Of a DNA stretch of 64,000 nt, positions 56,657 through 64,000 are shown in pieces. Every line of letters starts with the position of its first letter. Position 1 is the stretch's first letter. Source of the stretch: Phallusia mammillata (taxonomy: Eukaryota; Chordata; Ascidiacea; Phlebobranchia; Ascidiidae); the NCBI GenBank assembly GCA_003260075.1, contig QLIY01000220.1, forward strand, positions 125,946 through 189,945. Direction: 5' to 3'. The notes under the pieces are model-generated. The model had not been told where the DNA came from and did no database searches. It worked only from the letters and a program-made list of their open reading frames with translations. A program made the position numbers and the translations under genes.

Positions 56657-58708
56657 ATGTGGGAAGAATTGCAAGCGCTTTACCACACTGCAATTGAAGA
56701 GCGAGCAGGTGTGTAAAGTGGTAATTTATCTTCTTTAATTATTTATTATTGATTATTAAATTAAATTTGTGTCTGTGAATATGTACTGGTGTTTGTTATT
56801 TTCTAAAAAACTTACGTGTAACCTATTTACTATCAACATTTGTTATGTAACTTTTTATTAAATAAAGCACCTTTTTTCATTTAGACTTTAAATTAGTTTT
56901 TAAGCAATCAATTGCTTTCAGTGCATGTCATAAATGGGAATTTTATTTACAATACCAGATCACCAGATTTTTACCAGAATTTTTTCTATTTACTGACAAA
57001 TATATTAACAAATTTTGGTATTTTTTCAGATGTTCGTACACAAGATTGGTTCCTTGTTCATAGCCCATGGCCTCCTTTCTGTATATTAGTTTTATATCTT
57101 GCATTCTGCGCAAAGTCTCAGTCTTTGATGAAAAATATTCGACCATTTGAACTCCGTTATGTCTTGATTATTTACAACTTTTCCCTTGTCATCTTGTCAA
57201 TTTACATGGCATATGAGGTAAGTACAGATAAATCTGGTTAATAGCATAACCAATTACCAAGCTTTTTTGTGCAATTAGCAAGATTACATGGTTTACCCAA
57301 ATGTTTCCTTTACAAATGGACATGTTTTTTATTTAAAACTTATGCAGTTTGACAGATTTTACAATCAACCGGATTCTTTCCATACTTAAAAGAACTGAAA
57401 AAATCCTTTATGTTAAACTACTTTACTTGCTGTGTTAATTTAAAAAATGAATGGCTAAAAAAGTTTTTAATAAAGTAAATAAAGCAAAAGTATAATAGCT
57501 TGAAAAAATGTTACATATTTAAAAAAACAACTTTTGTTCAGTTTTTCATGTCAAGTTATCTTGCCGGTTACAGTCTGCTATGTCAACCCGTTGATTACTC
57601 CACAAAGCCACTGGCAATGAGGGTAAGATATATTATTTAATGACAGTATGATTAAATAAGCTCAGATAAGTCATTTTGTTGTCATAGATGGCCAGTGTGT
57701 GTTGGTGGTATTTCTTTTCCAAGTACATCGAGTTGCTGGACACTGTATTTTTTGTCATGAGAAAGAAATTCAGTCAAGTTTCGTTTCTGCATATTTTCCA
57801 TCACTCCACTATGCTTATCAACTGGTGGCTAGCTATCAAATATGTGGCTGGTGGTCAATGTAAGATTGCATTTTTTTATTATTTAGTACATAGGTGGTTA
57901 ACTATTTTTCTCAATTTTTCTTCACCAACATCCATGGGTAAATATTTTCCCTAACCTTAATTTGTACACACAACAAATCAACTAAATATTGCCTATTTTT
58001 ATCACTGTGAAAGCATAATTAAGTTTAACCCCACTGGGAACCTTCAACTTAAACTGTTTTGTTTCAATTCTGTACTAAAACAATCCTTTTTATAAATTTG
58101 TTTAATGACAAACTGTACAAACTGTATTTTCAGAAATTGAATCAAAGGAATCAAGTTTTTAATATTTTCAACAAAAATACTGACCTGAATGAAAATTTAG
58201 GCTTATAAAAAATACATAGCAAAGTTTGATGTACACCACATAAGAATAATTTTTTAAATAATACAAAATATCATTTACAACTAGTGCCAAACATTTTGTT
58301 AAATCGAATCTTATTTGTGAATTTTTTTGTATTTTAGCATTTTTTATCGGCCTTATCAACTCATCTGTACATGTAGTTATGTATTCTTATTATGGACTGT
58401 CATGTTTTGGGCCAAAAGTGCGGAAATATTTGTGGTGGAAAAAATATCTCACCAAGCTACAGTTGGTAAGCATATGTTGCAAAAAAACTTAATTTTTTAA
58501 GGGTGGTAATGGAAACAAAAATGTTTTATTTTTGTAGATTCAATTTGTGGCCATATTTGTACATTGTGCTTACAATCTATGTGCTGATTGTGATTATCCA
58601 GATTGGCTTAATGAGATGGTCATGGGTTACATGATTATATTAATTGTCCTCTTTACAAACTTCTACATTCAATCTTACGCTAAGAAAACCATAAAGAAAC
58701 AAAAATAA
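56657..58708 (+). CDS. ELOVL4: Very-long-chain fatty acid elongase, ELOVL4-like
   Basis: The ER-membrane condensing enzyme that adds two carbons to acyl-CoA using malonyl-CoA (3-ketoacyl-CoA synthase). Six exons: 56657-56708, 57030-57217, 57542-57622, 57688-57859, 58338-58465 and 58538-58708; borders are GT/AG, phases join, product 263 aa. All family motifs are present: KYIELLDT (119-126), [10 protein letters not shown] with the catalytic HxxHH at 142-146, [12 protein letters not shown] (172-183) and TKLQLIQ (203-209). [12 protein letters not shown] and [10 protein letters not shown] are typical of the ELOVL4/1/7 branch; QPVDYS and GGQSFF fit ELOVL4 best. Several hydrophobic helices span the protein. 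The tail KKTIKKQK carries lysines suited to ER retention. It is a little shorter than vertebrate ELOVL4 because it lacks the long C-terminal tail. ELOVL4 rather than ELOVL1/7 is inference. Confidence 0.93.
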
Positions 58709-58750
58709 CCAACAACAGTTAGTTTTGTACAAAATCCCAACTATAGAAAT

Positions 58751-58756
58751 AATAAA
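58751..58756 (+). other. Polyadenylation signal of the first elongase
   Basis: AATAAA, 43 nt past the stop codon. Confidence 0.6.
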
Positions 58757-60123
58757 TATGTGTTTAAAATTTTACTAGAAAAGTAACTTCAAATTTAAAA
58801 AAGCCGACAAACACTTTTGAGAGTCTGTGGCCACAACATAGAAAAATATTTTAAACTAAAAAGTGTTTTTAATTTTTCACGTTTTCATTGGGTTATGAAT
58901 TGCTATCCTAAGGCGAATAGGTTGGAAATCACTGTATTAGAAATATTATGTGAAAAATATTACATTTTTTAACTTATTTGTACTAAGACATTACAAGTAT
59001 TATTTTTTTATGCTTGCCTAAATTACAGCAACTACTCATTTGTGCTAATATTTCACATTATATGAGATTGGGAGTATGCTAGATATTAGCAGTACAGTTG
59101 TTTTTGTGCCAGCCTATTTATGTCTTAAAATACAAAGTACCATATGTTTTCACATAGGACTTATTTTTTATGACTGATATTATGCATAGACTTGGTTTTA
59201 TTTTAAATTTATGTTTCTATGCACAGCTTTCAAAAAATTCACGCTGTTTTGTTACTGGTTTATTTATTATGTTCCAAAGTGTTACTTTATGAACAAAATT
59301 TTTACGCTTTTTGAACAATTAATTTTTGCGAAGTTTATGCAAAACAATTTGAACTCGCTTAAGAAGGTGTTTTTGATTTTTTAACAATACAAGAACAACG
59401 AACGAATCATTTTTTGTTGTCAAAGTTTTATTTGTGTGATATTTTACAGCAAGACAGTTAGTGGTGTCAATACCGTTTTTGTAGCATTTTAAAATGGCAA
59501 TTCCGTAAGTAGCTCGCTTGCTGAAAGTGTATTGACACCTCTGGTTTGAATAAACGATACAATTAACGTATTTAACAAATTTGTCGTACAACTGGTGTAA
59601 TGCTAAACAAAAGACCACTTGTTGTTTCAAGAACTTGTATTTGCTGACGTTTCGCCCACCAGAACAGTAGGACTTCAGAGCATTGAATATGCTACCTGGT
59701 GGACGAAACGCCTGTACGCTATTAAACAATTAATGTACGCACCACTGCAATATTGAATGTTTTTGCTTCTTGTCCGATCACTTCCCTCTTTTCAGTAATC
59801 GGAAACATTGTTTCGCTAATGTCCGTGATGTTGTTGGTAATAATCGGTCAACCGGCTGTTATCGCCCCATGTTGTCACACCCAGTTGCGTTGCCAATCTT
59901 ATCTAGCAAAATAAACCTGGCGTACTATGATTTATCCAGCAAGACTCCTAACTTCAACAATCAGTCGCATACAAAAGGAAACAACGGCTGCTGCGCTTTA
60001 ATAACTTATATTTTTGTTTTATTGCCATTATTTGATCTATTGAGGTTTTAATATATATATTAACGAAATAAGCTGTTTTTTTAGTACAAAAGCTTAATTT
60101 ATGTTTTGATAAAAAGAAGCCTT

Positions 60124-60124
<1 letters not shown>

Positions 60125-60167
<43 letters not shown>
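60125..60167. repeat. Poly(C) tract, 43 bp
   Basis: An uninterrupted C run in AT-rich intergenic sequence between the two elongases. Confidence 0.95.
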
Positions 60168-60650
60168 ACTTGCGCTCTACCACTTACAGCAGGCTTACAA
60201 CCCTTCGCTAGCCAATGCGACTCAGTCGTGTTTTACTCACAGTTCCAACCTTACTTTCTTGTGAGCTCCCGTCACATAACGCTTTATAATACAGTGTAGC
60301 TGCAGCGCGTTCAGCCATTATGCACCAATTGTGGCCTTTATTATATAGCGCTTTATAACTTTTCAACGTTGCGCAGCTATTTCCGGCTTAGTGATTGTTT
60401 TAATGCTATTGTTTCGCTATGTTGTCTTTCACCAAGCGAAATATACTCATCTCAAATGCAGCTCAGAACTTGGCCAAATAGTTTAAGTCTTAAGATATTC
60501 GCCGCAAAAAGGTTCCCTTGCATTTGCATTCTTTTTGTCCAGCCTACATCAAGTGAGGTTTCTGCCACAATTAAAAACCCCACAGGTCAACATAGAGGCC
60601 CGACCTAGTATTTTCGGACCCTTCGTGGTATAAATATCACCCTCCTGGCT

Positions 60651-61017
60651 ACCGTATTTACTCGATTGTAAGCCGCGGCTTTTATTGTTTTTTTAGCTGC
60701 CGTTTGTGCGGCTTATAATCGGGGGCGGCTTACAATCGAGGGCGGCTTATATTTTAATTTTATACCGAAATTATTTCTACACTCCAACATTTTAAATTAT
60801 TTTGGGTTCAAAACCTGTATGCATGTACAGATTATCCATCGATATACGTTCTGTTGGGTACAGTTATTAACGTAACTAACAGATATGGGCAAATAACTAC
60901 ATTATGTAACAACAAAATGACCTGCTATGAAGCAAATAGTATCAAAAATTCCAGCGTGCGGCTTACAATCGAGGGCGGCTTTTAAACGAGGGCGGCTTAC
61001 AATCGAGTAAATACGGT
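60651..61017. mobile_element. MITE with ACCGTATTTACTCGATTGTA ends (367 bp)
   Basis: The left end ACCGTATTTACTCGATTGTA is the exact inverse of the right end TACAATCGAGTAAATACGGT. Inside, the unit CGGCTTACAATCGAGGG is repeated at both ends. No open frame is present. I could not settle the target duplication, so the superfamily is unassigned. Confidence 0.85.
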
Positions 61018-61522
61018 TATGTAACAAAAACCAGTAAAACAAACAGCATGAATTTGTCAAAAGCTGTGCACAGAACTGTAAATTTAAAATAAGTCTATGC
61101 ACAGTAACTTATTATTTTCAATAAGTATCAGTCTTGGAAAAATGGGTTCAATCAATCGCTACATATACGTTTTTCAGAACAAAAATAATTACACAAAATG
61201 CAGGAGTAATTAAATAATTAATTAAATAAGCATTAACTTCTAACATAATCCGAACCTCATATTATTTAAAATATCAGTACAAATTGGGAATTGCTATACT
61301 TTAAGCAAGCATAAATACTACAAAAGCAATAATTTTAATACAGTTATTCTCAACCCTCTCACATCAGCTTAACAATTGATGGTTCGTAAAAAAACGCAAA
61401 ATAACATAAAAACACTTTTTGCATGCCGTGGTACCAGATTAACAAAAAGCATTCATCAACTTTTAAAAATTTGCAAATTGTAAGGTTGAAAAACACTGTT
61501 CTAGAAAAATGTTACACAAATA

Positions 61523-61528
61523 TTTATT
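61523..61528 (-). other. Polyadenylation signal of the second elongase
   Basis: TTTATT on the plus strand is AATAAA on the minus strand, about 33 nt past the stop of the second elongase. The spacing is close to that in the first copy. Confidence 0.6.
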
Positions 61529-61561
61529 ATCCTAGTTTTTTACAAAACTAATGACTTTTGG

Positions 61562-62858
61562 CTATTCTTCTCTCTTTACTGTTTTCTTTAAATAAGATTG
61601 AACATAAAAGTTCGTAAACAGGACAATCAAGGTCACCGCATAACCCATGACCGTTCCATTGAGCCAATCGGGAAAATCACAATCAGCATATAGATTGTAA
61701 GCACAATGTACAAAAATGGCCACAAACTGAACCTGCAAAAACAAATATATTAAATAACTAAGGTACCTGAAGGTATATAGGCCCGGAAGGTAATAAGGCC
61801 CACTACTCATATTTTTTGGTATACCTGTAAAAATGTTTCCGTTTCGATATAATTTTTAGATTTATTCAAACTTACAATGATTTGGAAAGTTTTGGACCTG
61901 TAAGTTCTGTGTATTAGTTTCTACGACCAATCCAAATTCAAAAGTGTTTTTTTACAGGTTTTTATTATTTTTTGAAAAAAATTGTTACAAAAATAAAAAG
62001 GTTTTGTTGTCGAAATGAAATCTTATTAGGATATATCAGAAAGGGGTCATTTTAGCTCAATTGGAGCGTTATCCAATCTGAAAAAAAGAATTACCTCAAA
62101 TGAATTTTATTAGGGTTTTGTTTGTGAGCCATTGCTGGTAAAAAGGCCCAACAAATTTTTGTCATTTTCTGTAGTGTTTTTTTATAGCAAAGGCGACTGG
62201 TATGCAAAAAATTGCTTATTTGCTTTATTAGAGAGATGAAAGTTCCAATAATAAGTCTTTTTTTAAGTTTTTGGAATGTGATGTTTCATTTCGCTTTATT
62301 GGTGATCAACTGTCAAGTGGTTGTTTATTCGTTGTTGTTAGTACCTTCAGATTAACAGTTATATGTCTTAAAGTTAATAACGTTGCTTGGTTAAACTTGT
62401 TTTGGACCGACGCAAAGCATAAAGTAGTCTGATTGATTTCTCGACCTTTAAAAAATACTTAAAAATATTGGGCCTAATTAACAGCATTTTTATTTTTTTT
62501 AAACTGTCATCATACAAAAACTAATCTTGCAATCGCCTTCAAAGTCTGATGGATGATTACAATTGACCGCTACAACCACCATGCCAAATTTGGGCGGAAA
62601 CTATTGAATGTTTGTTTAGTTAGGCGCAATAGTTTTTTAAGGGGCCTTGTTACCTGCAGGTACCTTATTGTTTTAAAGTAACACTCTAACAAATATAAAG
62701 TTTTTTTTTGAGGTTTTAAAATGTTCTTACCAACTGTAACTTGGTGAGATATTTTTTCCACCACAAATATTTTCGCACTTCTGGCCCAAAACACGACAGT
62801 CCATAATAAGAATACATAACTACATGTACAGATGAGTTGATAAGGCCGATAAAAAATG
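61562..62858 (-). CDS. Second ELOVL elongase, last two exons (cut by window end)
   Basis: An inverted paralog of the elongase at 56657-58708. Two exons are visible, 62858-62731 (128 nt) and 61732-61562 (171 nt), exactly the sizes of exons 5 and 6 of the first copy, with the same phases and GT/AG borders. They carry [12 protein letters not shown] and TKLQLVQF. The tail ends KKTVKREE, losing the C-terminal lysines of the first copy. Exon 5 differs from the first copy at about 4 of 128 bases, exon 6 at about 33 of 171. The intron between them is about 1 kb because of the element at 61761-62665. Exons 1-4, including the catalytic HxxHH, are not in the window; intron 4 appears to run off the end. 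The frame is intact here, so it may be a working gene. Confidence 0.85.
61761..62665. mobile_element. 905-bp TA-flanked DNA element in an elongase intron
   Basis: The ends AGGTACCTGAAGGTATATAG and the inverse of its partner, TTACCTGCAGGTACCT, form an imperfect inverted repeat of about 25 bp, including GGCCC. TA flanks both sides (61759-61760 and 62666-62667). No transposase frame of useful length is present. Removing it leaves an intron of roughly 90 bp, close to the 72-bp intron of the first copy. Confidence 0.75.
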
Positions 62859-63224
62859 CTAAAATACAAAAAAAATTCACAAAGTAAGATTCGATTTAAC
62901 AAAATGTTTGGCATTAGTTGTAAATGATATTTCACATTTATTGATTAAAATAACGGCCCAAATAAACGTAAAAAGCGACATGCTTTATTGTTCAAACGTT
63001 TCGGCAAATGCTCATGTCATCATCAGTGATATGAGGGCCACATCAGTTACACCCGTTTATGTACACTTTGATCGCATGAATAAATGATAAAAAGGTGTGA
63101 TATTTTATTTCCCATCAATAAAAAAAATATTGTAAAGTGACGTATATATCAAATTTACCATACGTTAAAAACCTAATTCATATGATTCGATTCCGTATAA
63201 TACTGTTTGTTTTTATCTTAAGAG

Positions 63225-63564
63225 CAGCGGTGCCAAACCAGTTTTGACTCAAGATCGACTAGGAAGTTGAACTCTCGTGGTCTACCAGGGTCAAAACAAC
63301 GATTCAATTAAAAAACAAGAAAACAATTACCAGTAGAAAGTATAGCTACTGCAACGAATTTTTGTGACGCAACAAAGCGCCTGTTACGTGGTATAAACGT
63401 ATCAACAGGGCCTAATAATTATTTCCCACATTAAAGTCATCTATTTACAGAAACATTTCTCCAAAACGTGTTTTTTTAAAATTATTTTCTACATCCCTCG
63501 CGATCGACTTGATAGAAATTCGAGACCGACCATTCGAACGCGATCGACGGGTTGGGCACCCCTG
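63225..63564. mobile_element. hAT-type element (340 bp)
   Basis: The left end CAGCGGTGCCAAACC and the right end GGTTGGGCACCCCTG are inverted. Further in, both sides carry GATCGAC. The flanks CTTAAGAG and AGTTAAGG agree only partly. There is no open frame. Confidence 0.7.
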
Positions 63565-63759
63565 AGTTAAGGCATTTATAAACATATTCTTAGACCTAGA
63601 GCAAAACCAAACCCACTAAAATCCATTTCCTTTTAAACTTTATTTCCTAATTTAATTGGCTATTTCACATAGTATTTGTCTATATTGAGGTTTTCACGAT
63701 TACGGGTTCTAGTTTATTCTATTCGACCTGTTTAAAGTCGAAATTAGTACCAAATTCCA

Positions 63760-63883
63760 ACATGAGACTGTCATTTGCATTTTTTAAGTGGGCCACAGGT
63801 CCTACAGGGTTACTTAAAGGGGGGCACGAGGTCCAAAAGTTACTTTTAGGGGGGCACAGTCCAAGAAAGGTTGAGAACCACTG
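63760..63883. mobile_element. Right-hand fragment of a hAT-type element
   Basis: It ends AAAGGTTGAGAACCACTG, a typical hAT terminus, and contains two units of GTTACTT(AAA/TTA)GGGGGGCAC. I did not find its left end. Confidence 0.55.
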
Positions 63884-64000
63884 TTTTAAATCAACCTCTC
63901 ATGCTGGGGTAATTTTGGCTAACTTTTGGGTAAAATAAAAGTAGGTGCGCAAATTAGAGTATAAAACAAACTTGGGGAACATCACCATCAGTATTTGCAT

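Larger units (their letters stand above)
58757..61522. other. Intergenic stretch between the two elongases
   Basis: No gene supported. It holds a partial foldback-family repeat (59557-59720, with GACGTTTCGCCCACCAG mirrored by CTGGTGGACGAAACGCC), a 43-bp C run (60125-60167), the MITE at 60651-61017, and a possible decayed hAT at about 61339-61498 (CAGTTATTCTCAACCC ... GGTTGAAAAACACTG). Confidence 0.5.
62859..64000. other. Intron or intergenic sequence to window end
   Basis: The first 73 bp match the end of intron 4 of the first elongase; then the match stops at about 62932. What follows is repeat-rich: a foldback-family piece at 62955-63045, a hAT at 63225-63564, and a hAT right end finishing at 63883. 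No exon of the second elongase or of another gene is seen. Confidence 0.55.

Overview
The window looks like nuclear DNA of a tunicate, most likely a Ciona sea squirt. It is AT-rich with short introns and many small non-autonomous DNA transposons. It holds two exact copies (and one 15/16 copy) of the 16-nt sequence I know as the Ciona trans-spliced leader. The genes are single-copy metazoan families with animal intron structure. A single N at 48392 and several pure C runs suggest a shotgun assembly. The species call is inference; the gene calls rest on spliced reading frames whose phases I checked by hand.

Layout. At 0.9-2.4 kb (+) is a two-exon seven-helix membrane protein I cannot name. From 2.8 to 23 kb there is about 20 kb with one intact tRNA-Ala(AGC) gene, transposon remnants and many TGACGTCA and X-box-like motifs, but no protein gene I can support. 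At 23.0-28.4 kb (+) is a DUSP8/16-type MAP-kinase phosphatase; its catalytic domain spans four exons and the last also encodes a long tail. At 33.5-38.5 kb (-) is pirin in eight exons. At 39.7-41.5 kb (-) is an intronless BDP1 (TFIIIB B'') gene. At 45.1-55.5 kb (-) is a 16-coding-exon TTC39C-type TPR gene. Facing away from it, at 56.7-58.7 kb (+), is a six-exon ELOVL4-like fatty-acid elongase. At 61.6-62.9 kb (-) are the last two exons of a second, inverted elongase; its first exons lie beyond the window end.

The genes do not form a pathway or operon. TTC39C and the first elongase are divergent, about 1.15 kb apart between start codons. The two elongases are convergent paralogs. Their exon 5 and adjoining intron are nearly identical while exon 6 is clearly diverged, a pattern that suggests gene conversion.

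Mobile DNA is the other theme. At least a dozen hAT-type elements with 8-bp target duplications, pogo-like MITEs with TA duplications, a 905-bp TA-flanked element, and foldback repeats sit mainly in introns and gene-free stretches. One hAT element and a tRNA-like gene lacking its anticodon arm share the last intron of TTC39C. I found no CRISPR array, rRNA, virus or operon.
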